64,000 bases of DNA, taken from Bacillota bacterium (GTDB lineage Bacteria > Bacillota > Sulfobacillia > JAJYWN01). The stretch spans positions 148,666-212,665 of the forward strand of contig JAJYWN010000023.1 in the NCBI GenBank assembly GCA_021791495.1, written 5' to 3'. Each line of letters starts with the position of its first letter. Positions within the stretch are counted from its first letter, which is position 1. The position numbers were made by a program, and so were the translations under genes. Under the pieces are notes generated by a model. The model was not told where the DNA came from. It did not search any database and saw only the letters and a list, made by a program, of their open reading frames with translations. Below are positions 33,541-42,451 of the stretch, one piece after another.

Positions 33541-34869
33541 ATGGCCAAAGTGAAAGCGATGATGTCAAGAGTCTGGCAGCGTAACAGCGGTAACCCGCTG
33601 GTCATCGGCGGCCTCATCCTGGCCACCGCCGCATTGGTCATGATCCTCCCCCGGTCGGCCGTCGGCTTCGCCCTCTTCCTGGCCAGCCTGTTCGCCCTCT
33701 TCTGGGCCAAGCTGGAGCCCCGTCACAAGTTAGTCATGGGTGTGATCTCGCTAGTCGTCCTGTTACCTGTCATCGGGATCCTGAACCGCTATTACATGGA
33801 TGTGGCCATCCAGATCGGCATCTACATGGCACTGGCGTTAGGACTGAACATCGTCGTCGGGCTGGCGGGGCTGTTGGACCTTGGTTACGTGGCCTTTTAC
33901 GCCACCGGCGCCTATGTCTGGGCCATTTTCGGGTCGAAGCAGGCGGCCAAGTTCATGCATGTGGGGACCTACCCGCTTCGAGGGGAGTATTTCTGGCTCT
34001 TCCTGGTCATCGGTGTGGTGGCCGCCGCCTGTGCCGGCATCTTGCTCGGGTTATCGGTGTTGCGCCTGAAAGGCGACTACCTGGCCATCGTCACCCTGGG
34101 CTTCGGGGAGATCATTCGCATCGTCCTGAATAACCTGGACAAACCGGTGAACTTCACGAACGGTCCCAACGGCATCACGGCGGTCCAGGCACCGGCCCTT
34201 TTCGGCCTTAGCTTGGGTCAGGGCATCGACTACTACTTCATCGTCTTGGGCCTGGTGCTACTGGTGATAACCGTCTCCCGGCGCCTGCAGGAGTCGCGCA
34301 TCGGCCGGGCTTGGGAGGCTATTCGCGAGGACGAGGTGGCCGCCGTCTCCATGGGGATACCCGTCGTCAAGGCGAAGCTGTTGGCTTTTGCCATGGGCGC
34401 TTCCTTCGCCGGTGCCATGGGCGTGGTCTTCGCCTCCAAGCAGAACTTCGTCGATCCGTCCAGTTTCTCGTTCATGGAGTCCATTGGCGTCCTATCCATG
34501 GTCATCTTGGGAGGAATGGGCAGTGTGACCGGGGCGCTTGTCGGGGCGGTCATCGTCACCGTTCTTCAATTGCAGATTCTGAAGAGCGTCTCCGACTACT
34601 TCAGCTACCTCAGGAACGCCGGTATTCTGAACCTTCCGGCCCAGCTGGAGATCGCAAAGTACGAGAAGTTCGTCTTCGGCATCATCCTGATCATCATGAT
34701 GATCTACCGGCCCACCGGTATCATTCCATCGGAACGGAGGCGCCTGGAACTGGAAGGCAAGGGCTCACGCGGTGATACCGGCACCGGTGGGCCGCCGGAA
34801 GGCGGGAAGGCGGTCCCGACCTCGTCCACCGGCACCGGCGCGGCCGGCTTGGGAGGAGGTGGGTATTGA
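33541..34869 (+). CDS. livM: Branched-chain amino acid ABC transporter permease LivM
   Basis: 442-residue permease. LGLNIVVGLAGLLDLGYVAF, LRLKGDYLAIVTLGFGEIIR and IREDEVAAVSMGIPVVKAKL are LivM blocks. About 60 N-terminal residues with extra hydrophobic segments and a Gly/Thr-rich C-terminal tail (GDTGTGGPPEGGKAVPTSST) go beyond the usual length. Stop overlaps the livG start (TGATG). Confidence 0.93.
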   Translation: MAKVKAMMSRVWQRNSGNPLVIGGLILATAALVMILPRSAVGFALFLASLFALFWAKLEPRHKLVMGVISLVVLLPVIGILNRYYMDVAIQIGIYMALALGLNIVVGLAGLLDLGYVAFYATGAYVWAIFGSKQAAKFMHVGTYPLRGEYFWLFLVIGVVAAACAGILLGLSVLRLKGDYLAIVTLGFGEIIRIVLNNLDKPVNFTNGPNGITAVQAPALFGLSLGQGIDYYFIVLGLVLLVITVSRRLQESRIGRAWEAIREDEVAAVSMGIPVVKAKLLAFAMGASFAGAMGVVFASKQNFVDPSSFSFMESIGVLSMVILGGMGSVTGALVGAVIVTVLQLQILKSVSDYFSYLRNAGILNLPAQLEIAKYEKFVFGIILIIMMIYRPTGIIPSERRRLELEGKGSRGDTGTGGPPEGGKAVPTSSTGTGAAGLGGGGY

Positions 34870-35642
34870 TGGCCCTCCTTGAGGCCAGGAAGGTTACGAA
34901 GAAGTTCGGCGGCCTCATCGCCGTGAACGCGGTGGACTACGCGCTGGAGACTGGGCGCATCGAAAGCATCATCGGCCCCAACGGCGCTGGGAAGACCACC
35001 TTCTTCAACATGATCACCGGGCTGTACCATCCGAACGGTGGCGAATTGACCCTTTCGGGGACTAACCTGGTCGGTCGGAGCCCGGATCAGATCACGGCCT
35101 TGGGGATTGCCCGCACTTTCCAAAACATCCGCCTCTTCGGGAACATGTCGGCCTTGGAAAACGTGCTGGTGGGGATGCATGTGCACCTGAAATCCGGACT
35201 TCTCGACGTGCTGGGCCACTCCCGCCGCGTGCGCGCCGAAGAGTCACAGGCCTTGGGGCGCGCCGTGGACCTGCTGCAGTACTGCGGGCTGCGAGGCAAG
35301 GGCGACGAGAACGCCAGGAACCTCTCCTATGGCGACCAGCGCCGCCTGGAGATCGCCCGGGCTATGGCCAGCGGTCCCAGGCTCCTCCTTCTGGACGAAC
35401 CCACCGCCGGGATGAACCCCCGCGAGACCGAGGAGACCATGGGCCTCATCCGCCGCCTGCGGCAGGAGCGCGGCCTCACCATACTCCTGATCGAACACGA
35501 CATGCGGGTGGTCATGGGGATTTCCGACCGGGTCACCGTGCTGGACTACGGCACGAAGATTGCCGCCGGGACGCCGGCGGAAGTACGCCGTGACCCGCGG
35601 GTCATCGAGGCCTATCTGGGGCGTTCGGCAGTGGCCGGCTAG
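34869..35642 (+). CDS. livG: Branched-chain amino acid ABC transporter ATPase LivG
   Basis: 257-residue ATPase with Walker A GPNGAGKTTFFN, the LivG-specific GIARTFQNIRLFGNMSALEN, signature LSYGDQRRLEIARAM, Walker B LLLLDEPTAGMNP and H-loop LIEHDMRVVMGI. ATG overlaps the livM stop. Confidence 0.95.
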   Translation: MALLEARKVTKKFGGLIAVNAVDYALETGRIESIIGPNGAGKTTFFNMITGLYHPNGGELTLSGTNLVGRSPDQITALGIARTFQNIRLFGNMSALENVLVGMHVHLKSGLLDVLGHSRRVRAEESQALGRAVDLLQYCGLRGKGDENARNLSYGDQRRLEIARAMASGPRLLLLDEPTAGMNPRETEETMGLIRRLRQERGLTILLIEHDMRVVMGISDRVTVLDYGTKIAAGTPAEVRRDPRVIEAYLGRSAVAG

Positions 35643-35680
35643 GCGTCACGGCGAGGGGACTAAGGAGGAAACAGCCACCC

Positions 35681-36394
35681 ATGGCAGTGCTGGAACTGGA
35701 GAATGTCCACGCCTATTACGGGATGATCCACGCCTTGAAAGGCGTTTCGCTGGCCGTTGGGGAGGGTGAAATCGTTACCCTGATCGGCTCCAATGGGGCC
35801 GGCAAGTCCACCACGCTGAAAGCCATTTCCGGCCTGGTCCGGCCACGGGACGGGCGGATATCTCTTGAGGGACGGCCCATCGGCGGTCTCAAGGCGCATG
35901 AGATCGCGGAGAAGAGAGTGGCTCACTGCCCCGAGGGGCGGAAGATCTTCCCTCGTCTGAGCGTGCGCGAGAATCTGGAGATGGGGGCTTTCGTGTGTCG
36001 GTCTACGGCGGAGGTCAAGCAGAGCCTGGAGAAAGTCACCGAGTTGTTTCCCAGGCTCAGGGAACGTCTCGGCCAGAAAGGGGGCACCCTCTCCGGCGGC
36101 GAGCAGCAAATGCTGGCTATCGCACGGGCACTGATGATGCAGCCGAGGATTCTGCTCCTGGACGAACCTTCCATGGGATTAGCACCGGTCCTGGTCGAAC
36201 AGATTTTCCAGATCATCCAGAACTTAAACCGGGCCGGCACCACCATTCTGCTGGTCGAGCAGAATGCGCTGCAAGCTCTGCAGGTGGCCCACCGCGGCTA
36301 CGTCATCCAGACCGGGAACATCGTCTTAGCCGACAAAGCCGCGCATCTGAGGCAGAACGAGATGGTGCGCCGGGTGTACCTTGGCGAGAGTTGA
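35681..36394 (+). CDS. livF: Branched-chain amino acid ABC transporter ATPase LivF
   Basis: 237-residue ATPase: Walker A GSNGAGKSTTLKAIS, the LivF block RVAHCPEGRKIFPRLSVREN, signature LSGGEQQMLAIARAL, Walker B ILLLDEPSMGLAP and LVEQNALQAL. AAGGAGG precedes the ATG. Last gene of livHMGF; without livK, it needs a binding protein encoded elsewhere. Confidence 0.95.
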   Translation: MAVLELENVHAYYGMIHALKGVSLAVGEGEIVTLIGSNGAGKSTTLKAISGLVRPRDGRISLEGRPIGGLKAHEIAEKRVAHCPEGRKIFPRLSVRENLEMGAFVCRSTAEVKQSLEKVTELFPRLRERLGQKGGTLSGGEQQMLAIARALMMQPRILLLDEPSMGLAPVLVEQIFQIIQNLNRAGTTILLVEQNALQALQVAHRGYVIQTGNIVLADKAAHLRQNEMVRRVYLGES

Positions 36395-36616
36395 CGCCGC
36401 CCGATAACCCCCGCATCCAGTTTTTCCGCGCTCCCCCGCTTTTCGGCCGCTCAAAACGAAACTTTATGAGGTGAAGACTCGTCCCACACAATGTTGCCCT
36501 TGGTTTTCGGGCCAGGAATTGCATGGCACCAGACCTGATTCTGAAGCAGGCATCCGCTTTTAGTACGCCGAAACCACTACGTCAAGCGTTGGCTACAAAC
36601 TGGAGATGCAACAGAT

Positions 36617-37669
36617 TTGACCGCACACTACTGGTTCTCTTTCGGAATAGCCCTCGTTATCGCCTTCGCTGCCACGCCTCTCGTCAAGATCCTGGCTTTT
36701 CGCGTCGGCGCCGTCGACGTCCCGGGAGTCCGCAGCGAACGCGGTATCCATACGAAGCCCATCGCGCGCCTGGGCGGGATCGCCATTTTCGTCGGCTTCA
36801 CCGCCTCGGTTTTCTTCGTCGCGGGCCCGAGCCTGCAGAACCTGGGGCTCTTGGCCGGCGCGCTCATCCTGATCATCGTCGGTGCCATCGACGACATCCA
36901 TCCGCTGAAACCCGCCCCCAAACTCGCCGCCCAGGTCGCGGCCGCGATCTGCCTGGTGGCCACGGGCGGCCGCATCGACTGGGTCACCAATCCTTTCGGC
37001 GGCATGTTCAGCCTGGGCTGGGCCGGAATTCCCCTGACCATCCTGTGGGTGGTGGCCCTAGCGAACTTCGTGAATTTCCTGGACGGCGTGGACGGTGTGG
37101 CCGCCGGCGCCTGCACCATTTCGGCGATGACCCTGCTTTTCGTGTCCTTGCAGGACGGCCAGGCTTTCGCCGGCGTCCTCACCGCGGCGCTGGCCGGATC
37201 GACTCTCGGGTTCCTGCCCTTTAACTTCAATCCAGCCAAGATCTTCATGGGCGACAGCGGTTCCATGTTCCTGGGTTACGGTTTGGCGTCGGTATCGGTC
37301 ATCGGCACCTTGAAAAGCGCCGCCGCCGTCGGCCTGTTCATCCCCATGCTGGCCCTCGGGCTCCCCATCTTAGACTCGCTGTTCGCCATCATCCGGCGGT
37401 TCTTCTCGGCCAAGCCGATTATGACCGCCGACCGCGACCACCTGCACCACCGTCTCCTGGACCGCGGCTTCTCCCAGCGGCAGGTGGCCCTGGTGGCCTA
37501 CGCCATCAGCGGTTTCTTCGGCGTTTCGGCCATCGCCGTGCGCGACATGGACAAGCGGCACGGGCTTTTGACCATCGTGCTGGCCTTGGCCGCTGTGCTG
37601 GGGATCGCGCTGCGCGTCGGTCTTCTATCCGTCAAGGTCGGCCGCCACCCCATGAACCGTTCGATGTAA
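36617..37669 (+). CDS. WecA/TagO-like undecaprenyl-phosphate sugar-1-phosphate transferase
   Basis: 350-residue polytopic membrane enzyme. GAIDDIHPLKPAPKL (DDxxD-like Mg site), NFLDGVDGVAAG, FMGDSGSMFLGYGL and DRDHLHHRLLDRGFS (HxHH carbohydrate loop) place it in the MraY/WecA family on the GlcNAc-1-P transferase side. It would start teichoic acid or surface-polymer assembly on the lipid carrier. TTG 36617 with GGAGATG upstream is the likely start; the 220-base gap after livF shows no other gene. MurA follows behind a terminator. Confidence 0.9.
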   Translation: MTAHYWFSFGIALVIAFAATPLVKILAFRVGAVDVPGVRSERGIHTKPIARLGGIAIFVGFTASVFFVAGPSLQNLGLLAGALILIIVGAIDDIHPLKPAPKLAAQVAAAICLVATGGRIDWVTNPFGGMFSLGWAGIPLTILWVVALANFVNFLDGVDGVAAGACTISAMTLLFVSLQDGQAFAGVLTAALAGSTLGFLPFNFNPAKIFMGDSGSMFLGYGLASVSVIGTLKSAAAVGLFIPMLALGLPILDSLFAIIRRFFSAKPIMTADRDHLHHRLLDRGFSQRQVALVAYAISGFFGVSAIAVRDMDKRHGLLTIVLALAAVLGIALRVGLLSVKVGRHPMNRSM

Positions 37670-37788
37670 CCAGGGTCCCGCGAGCCGCCCACGCGGGGCG
37701 ACGCGGTTACGCGCGGTGACACGATTAGGCGCGGCAACGAGCGCTTCACCACGTGCGACACACCTCCACCGCCACGGTCTAGCCGAAC

Positions 37789-37818
37789 CCCGCCGAAGGT
37801 CGCAGGCGGGCTTTTTTG
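37789..37818 (+). terminator. Intrinsic terminator after the wecA-like gene
   Basis: CCCGCC (37789-37794) pairs with GGCGGG (37805-37810) and is followed by CTTTTTTG. Confidence 0.75.
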
Positions 37819-37926
37819 TCGAATTTTCCGCCCAGCCTCGCTCCGTCCACCCGAATACCCACTATAGTGCGCTCGAATAATAACAGCAGGTAGCCCCACG
37901 GTGGAACTTATTGGGAGGACTCATTC

Positions 37927-39207
37927 TTGGAGACATTTGTCATCCGCGGGGGGCGGCGATTGGAGGGCACCGTCACCATCGACGGTGCCAAAAACGCTAT
38001 ACTGCCAATTCTGGCTGCCTGCCTGCTAACGGACAAGGAAATCGTTATCGGGGCCGTTCCCGAACTCCGCGACGTCTACACCATCGCCGAGGTGCTGGAG
38101 TCGCTGGGGGTCCGCGTCCGCACCGATCTGCCCGGTAGTTTGACGGTCCAGGCCGACGATGTGGACCGCTACGCCGCTCCCCATGATCTGGTCCGCCGCA
38201 TGCGGGCCTCTTTCCTTGTCATGGGGCCGCTTCTGACGCGTTTCGGCCAGGCACGCATACCCCTCCCCGGAGGGTGCGCCATCGGCAGCCGACCCATCGA
38301 CCTGCACCTGAAGGGTTTCGAGGCCATGGGCGCGACGGTCGCGGTCGAGCAGGGGTACATTTCCGCCACTTCGCGCGGGCGGCTCCATGGTAACCGCATT
38401 TACCTTGATATTCCGAGCGTCGGGGCCACCGAGAACCTCATGATGGCGGCGGTGCTGGCCGAAGGGGTGACCGTGATCGAGAATGCCGCCGAGGAGCCCG
38501 AGGTGGTGGACTTGGCGAACTTCCTGGGGTCCATGGGGGCGCAGGTGCACGGTGCCGGCACCAGGGTCGTCCGCATCGACGGCGTGGACCAACTGGGCGG
38601 AACCCGGTACGTGGCGATCCCGGACCGGATCGAAGCAGGCACTTTCATGGTGGCGGCCGCCATCAGCCAAGGCGACGTAGTGGTATCGAACGTTATCATC
38701 GATCATCTGAAACCCGTGGTCGCCAAGCTCCGTGAAATGGGTGTGGAGATTACCGAAGACTCCACGTCCGTGCGCGTCACCGCCACCGGCCGTCCCTACC
38801 CGGTGGACGTGAAAACCCTGCCCTATCCCGGTTTCCCCACCGACATGCAGGCTCAGGTCATGGCCCTGCTGACGGTCAGCTCGGGGACCAGCGTGGTGAC
38901 GGAGACGGTTTTCGAGAACCGGTTCATGCACGTGGACGAACTCTGTCGCATGGGGGCGCACATCGGGGTGGAAGGCCGCTCGGCGATCGTCCGCGGGGTG
39001 TCCGTACTCTCGGGGGCGCCGGTCATCGCCACCGACCTGCGGGCCGGCGCCGCGCTCGTCCTCGCCGGACTGGCGGCGGTGGGCGAGACCGAACTCAACG
39101 GGATTCAGCACATCGACCGGGGCTACGTCCATTTTGAAAGGAAGCTGGCCGGTCTCGGCGCCGACATCGTCCGGCGACAGGATGCCCTGAGAGGCGTGGC
39201 CGAATAG
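37927..39207 (+). CDS. murA: UDP-N-acetylglucosamine 1-carboxyvinyltransferase
   Basis: 426-residue first committed enzyme of peptidoglycan synthesis. [20 protein letters not shown] at the N-terminus, the loop [15 protein letters not shown] with catalytic Cys, [16 protein letters not shown], and [15 protein letters not shown] with [11 protein letters not shown] are all MurA marks. TTG 37927 follows TTGGGAGGA at good spacing. Upstream TATAGT near 37862 may be its -10. The placement just before spoIID is common in Bacilli and Clostridia (murA-spoIID-spoIIQ-spoIIID). Confidence 0.96.
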   Translation: METFVIRGGRRLEGTVTIDGAKNAILPILAACLLTDKEIVIGAVPELRDVYTIAEVLESLGVRVRTDLPGSLTVQADDVDRYAAPHDLVRRMRASFLVMGPLLTRFGQARIPLPGGCAIGSRPIDLHLKGFEAMGATVAVEQGYISATSRGRLHGNRIYLDIPSVGATENLMMAAVLAEGVTVIENAAEEPEVVDLANFLGSMGAQVHGAGTRVVRIDGVDQLGGTRYVAIPDRIEAGTFMVAAAISQGDVVVSNVIIDHLKPVVAKLREMGVEITEDSTSVRVTATGRPYPVDVKTLPYPGFPTDMQAQVMALLTVSSGTSVVTETVFENRFMHVDELCRMGAHIGVEGRSAIVRGVSVLSGAPVIATDLRAGAALVLAGLAAVGETELNGIQHIDRGYVHFERKLAGLGADIVRRQDALRGVAE

Positions 39208-39216
39208 AAGCATAGG

Positions 39217-39246
39217 GGCATTTTTCGGACAGGCTGCTCATAGGTT
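39217..39246 (+). promoter_or_regulatory. Possible sigma-E promoter of spoIID
   Basis: GGCATTTT and CATAGGTT, 13 bases apart, loosely resemble the mother-cell sigma-E elements, which control spoIID in Bacillus. Match is partial. Confidence 0.35.
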
Positions 39247-39263
39247 GTACCGGTGAGCAGCCA

Positions 39264-40256
39264 ATGCGCAGGGTCGTACTCCTTGGTTTCGTCCTGGTCC
39301 TTCTATGTGTATTCATTATTCCGGCCCTGATCGTGCGGAGCTGTGCCGGCGGTCCGCTGGGCCGCGGTCCGAACAGGGGGTCCGACGGGCCACCCATTAA
39401 CGTCTACATCGAGTCCACCGGCAAGATCGAGAAAATGACCCTGGAGGAATACGTCAAGGGCGCGGTGGCGGCCGAGGTGCCCGCTCTCTTCCATGTGGAA
39501 GCCCTGAAAGTCCAGGCTATCTTGGCACGTACGCTGGCCGTCCGCCGGATGCGGCTTCTGGGCGGACCGGGTCTGGATGGGGTGCCGGGCGCCGACATCT
39601 CCGACAGCCCGGCGAAGGGCCAGGGCTGGGCCTCTGAACAGCAACTGAAGGCCAGATGGGGCGCCGTGAACTACTACCGGTATTGGGCCCGCATCAGCCA
39701 GGCGGTGGAGGCCACCAATGGCCAGGTAGTCTTGTACCAGGGGCAACCCATTGATCCGGTCTACCACTCCACTTGCGGCGGACGCACCGAAAACTCGGAA
39801 GACGTCTGGTCGAACGTGGTCCCCTACTTGCGCTCGGTGGTATGCACCACCGACACGCACGCCAAGAACTACACCCAGTCCGTCGAGTTCACCTTGAGCG
39901 AGCTGGAAAGCAAGTTCGGGCTCAAGGCGGGTGTGCTGAGAGCCATGGCCGCCGGCGGCGGCAAGGGTCCTGTGGAGATAACCAAACGCACACCCACCGG
40001 TCGTGCCCGCGAAGTGCGAGTAGGGGACAAAACGGTGAACGCCAACGACTTCCGGACCGCCCTCAACCTGCGCTCCACGCAGATGACTCTGGCGCTGCGG
40101 GACGGGAAGCTGGCCATCACCACCACCGGATACGGCCACGGCGTCGGACTCTGCCAATACGGGGCCGACGGCCTGGCCAAGCAGGGTAAGACCTTTGAGG
40201 AAATCCTAAAGTACTATTACAAGGGAGTCACCATCCGCCGCATCTTCGAGGAATAG
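39264..40256 (+). CDS. spoIID: Stage II sporulation protein D (lytic transglycosylase)
   Basis: 330-residue protein. N-terminal anchor (VVLLGFVLVLLCVFIIPALI), then the SpoIID/LytB fold: MTLEEYVKGAVAAEVPALFH with catalytic Glu, LKVQAILARTLAVRRM, VYHSTCGGRTENSEDVW and GYGHGVGLCQYGADGLAKQG. SpoIID cuts peptidoglycan during engulfment in the mother cell. A divergence is the loop with DGVPGADISDSPAKGQGW. It forms the usual set with the M23 protein and SpoIIID downstream. Confidence 0.95.
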   Translation: MRRVVLLGFVLVLLCVFIIPALIVRSCAGGPLGRGPNRGSDGPPINVYIESTGKIEKMTLEEYVKGAVAAEVPALFHVEALKVQAILARTLAVRRMRLLGGPGLDGVPGADISDSPAKGQGWASEQQLKARWGAVNYYRYWARISQAVEATNGQVVLYQGQPIDPVYHSTCGGRTENSEDVWSNVVPYLRSVVCTTDTHAKNYTQSVEFTLSELESKFGLKAGVLRAMAAGGGKGPVEITKRTPTGRAREVRVGDKTVNANDFRTALNLRSTQMTLALRDGKLAITTTGYGHGVGLCQYGADGLAKQGKTFEEILKYYYKGVTIRRIFEE

Positions 40257-40407
40257 GCGGCGCGGCGCGATGGCGCGGCGCGCAGTGTGGCGCACTGTCG
40301 CGCTCCCGGGCCGCTCCCAATCGGCCAGGGCGGCGTGGGGCGGGGCACCGGTCGTCCCGGGGCCGACACAGATCGCCGCGGGCTAGACACGGATAGCCAG
40401 GGGGCCG

Positions 40408-40799
40408 TGGGGCAGGAGGTTTCCACCGATGAACTGGCGCGTATCTTTGTCCGACTCCAGGGAGAAGGCGCCCACAACATCAACCTCGTTTCCCCGACTC
40501 CATACCTGCCGATGATCGTCGAGGCATGCCTGCCCATTGTTCATAACTCCAACGGTTACGAGACTGTGGAAGCTATCGAACGCCTCCGCGGGACGGTGGA
40601 TGTCTACCTGCCCGACCAGAAATACGGCCCGGAAGCCAGGCCTGACGCTGGTAATGCCGTAGGAGATCCACTGAAGCCGCGCCATTCTGCCCCTTCCCTG
40701 CGATATTCGGCGGCACCCCATTACTTCAAAGTGGCTTCCGCGGCTATCACGGCCACGGCCGCTCAGGTCGGCCCGGCGCTGTTCGGCCGACAGAGGTGA
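40408..40799 (+). pseudogene. Relic of a PflX-like (COG1313) radical SAM protein
   Basis: STDELARIFVRLQGEGAHNI then NLVSPTPYLPMIVEACLPIV and SNGYETVEAIERLRGTVDVY with LPDQKYGPEA match the central part of PflX-type radical SAM proteins. The N-terminal CxxxCxxC region is absent and the C-terminus after LPDQKY is scrambled (short APHYFKVASAAI remains). No Shine-Dalgarno at a sensible start. Treated as a decayed gene between spoIID and the M23 gene. Confidence 0.7.
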
Positions 40800-40849
40800 A
40801 AGGATCAAGACCTTTGCCGGAATGAAGCATTCCTTGTTCGAGCCACTAT

Positions 40850-40923
40850 CCGAAAGTGCATTTTTTGCATTCTTTCCTCGGATCTGCTCGTGCCAGTGGG
40901 ACGAGCAAAAGATGCACTTTCGG
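40850..40923. repeat. Nested inverted repeat (large hairpin)
   Basis: Outer arms CCGAAAGTGCAT (40850-40861) and ATGCACTTTCGG (40912-40923) are a perfect 12-bp pair. An inner GCTCGT / ACGAGC hairpin (40886-40891, 40901-40906) lies within. No T-run follows, so it is not a simple terminator. It lies between the PflX relic and the M23 gene and may be a mobile-element remnant or a structured RNA. Confidence 0.6.
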
Positions 40924-41065
40924 AGAGGGCCAAGTGCAAGAATTCCCTGCTGCTCCGAAAATGGGAAACCTTGATCTTAAGCAACCTGTTCAAGACTCAC
41001 TCTCAAAGCCGAGCCAGGCCTGCATACCATAGGAAATTTCTGGAGAGAATGAGCGCGGGGTGACT

Positions 41066-41968
41066 ATGATGTTGAACCGTGCCCGTGCCCTCCTTTTATC
41101 TGTTGCCAGAGGCAAGATGGCCGCGGCGTGGAGTTCCGGCTGGCTCTCCTTGACGTGGGCCAAAACCAGAAAGGCGGCCCGCTTCACCGTCTACGCGGCA
41201 CTGATCCTGAGCCTGGCTTTCGGACTGGCTGTGGTCATCGAAAGCTACCGCATCATCCGGGAAGCGGCTTTTCTGACCAGCCTTGAGCCGGTAGCTCCCA
41301 CGGGCAATAGTCCCGGTCTGGGTACTTTGGTAACCACCGCGCCGCCCACCGCCCCGGAGGAGACCGGCGCCAATGTGCCGGCCTTGGCGATGACGCAACC
41401 ATCGGTCCCGCCGCCATCCGCCACATCGCCGTCCAACACGGTGCCGGCGACCGGGCCGTCGGCGCCCGGAACAGGGGCTGAGACTACTACCACTGGAACG
41501 ACGACGCCACCCAGTTCCGAGGCTACCGCGACCGGCCCCACGGGCCAACCCCCGACGGGTGCTCTGGGCAGTCTGGATGACCTCACCTGGCCGGCCACCG
41601 GGCAGGTGGCCGTCGCCTACGGCTGGCAGGCCTCGGCGACCCACGGAGACTGGCGTATGCACACCGGCATCGATGTGAAACTGGCCGACGGTGCCCCCAT
41701 CCGCGCGGCCGCCGCCGGACAGGTGCTTTCTGTGGAAAGAGATTTGGAATGGGCTGTCACCGTGACGCTGGCCCACGCCGGTGAGGCAGCCACTGTCTAT
41801 GCGAACCTCAGCGGAGCCTCGGTCAAGGTCGGGGATTTCGTGGCCAAAGGAGAGACCATCGGCCGCGTCGGTGCCAGCGGCACCTTGGAAGTGGCCGACG
41901 GCCCCCACCTGCACTTCGAAGTGAGGGTAAAGGGAGAACACACCGACCCGAAGGAGTATCTTAAGTAG
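41066..41968 (+). CDS. M23 metallopeptidase-fold protein, SpoIIQ-like
   Basis: 300-residue bitopic protein: a basic N-terminus, one membrane helix (FTVYAALILSLAFGLAVVIE), a long Pro/Thr/Ser-rich stalk, and a C-terminal LytM domain. The zinc ligands are present (HTGIDVK, then HLHFEVRVKG), so unlike Bacillus SpoIIQ it may be active, as in Clostridioides. SpoIIQ sits in the forespore membrane, binds SpoIIIAH and is needed for engulfment. The order spoIID - this gene - spoIIID - mreB supports the role. ATG 41066 is the start, GTG 41060 an alternative. Confidence 0.85.
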   Translation: MMLNRARALLLSVARGKMAAAWSSGWLSLTWAKTRKAARFTVYAALILSLAFGLAVVIESYRIIREAAFLTSLEPVAPTGNSPGLGTLVTTAPPTAPEETGANVPALAMTQPSVPPPSATSPSNTVPATGPSAPGTGAETTTTGTTTPPSSEATATGPTGQPPTGALGSLDDLTWPATGQVAVAYGWQASATHGDWRMHTGIDVKLADGAPIRAAAAGQVLSVERDLEWAVTVTLAHAGEAATVYANLSGASVKVGDFVAKGETIGRVGASGTLEVADGPHLHFEVRVKGEHTDPKEYLK

Positions 41969-42027
41969 GAGCGCCGCCCCGGAACCTAACCCGTAGTCAA
42001 TAAGCTCACCCCTGGGACGGCGCCCCA

Positions 42028-42057
42028 GACATATTTCGCCTGAGCCCCCTATAGATT
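42028..42057 (+). promoter_or_regulatory. Putative sigma-E promoter of spoIIID
   Basis: CATATT (42030-42035) closely matches the sigma-E -35, and TATAGATT (42050-42057) lies about 14 bases on, roughly like the CATACA-T -10. It ends 30 bases before the spoIIID start. spoIIID is sigma-E dependent in Bacillus. Confidence 0.45.
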
Positions 42058-42086
42058 GTACCAAAACGCCAGAGGGGGGCCACGGC

Positions 42087-42350
42087 GTGAAGGACTACAT
42101 CTTAAAACGCGTCCTCGATATAGCTAACTACGTTATCGAGACCGAGGACACGGTTCGGGACGTCGCTGAGGTCTACCGGGTCAGTAAAAGCACCGTCCAC
42201 AAGGATCTTACGGAGCGCCTACCGAGGGTGAGTAAGGAGCTGTCCGGCAGGGTCAAGGCGGTGCTTGACAGGAACAAGGCCGAACGCCACCTCCGCGGCG
42301 GGGAAGCTACCAGGCAAAAATACCTTTCAGAGCAAAATTCTGCCGAGTAG
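42087..42350 (+). CDS. spoIIID: Sporulation transcription factor SpoIIID
   Basis: 87-residue mother-cell regulator. DYILKRVLDIANYVIETEDT, then VRDVAEVYRVSKSTVHKDLT (helix-turn-helix) and ERLPRVSKEL match SpoIIID along its length. GTG 42087 follows GAGGGGGG. It activates and represses many sigma-E genes and is one of the best markers that this organism forms endospores. Confidence 0.97.
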   Translation: MKDYILKRVLDIANYVIETEDTVRDVAEVYRVSKSTVHKDLTERLPRVSKELSGRVKAVLDRNKAERHLRGGEATRQKYLSEQNSAE

Positions 42351-42451
42351 CAGGTTCGTGCACAGGAACAATTGGGTTTTTGACGAAAACGTGACGCGGC
42401 TTTTCGAAGTCGCGTCTTTTTTCTTCGTTTTTCGCCAAGGGGGCGGCGATC

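Noticed and set aside
39773..40189. Overlapping plus-strand frame within spoIID
   Set aside because: Arg/His-rich out-of-frame translation of spoIID with no independent support.
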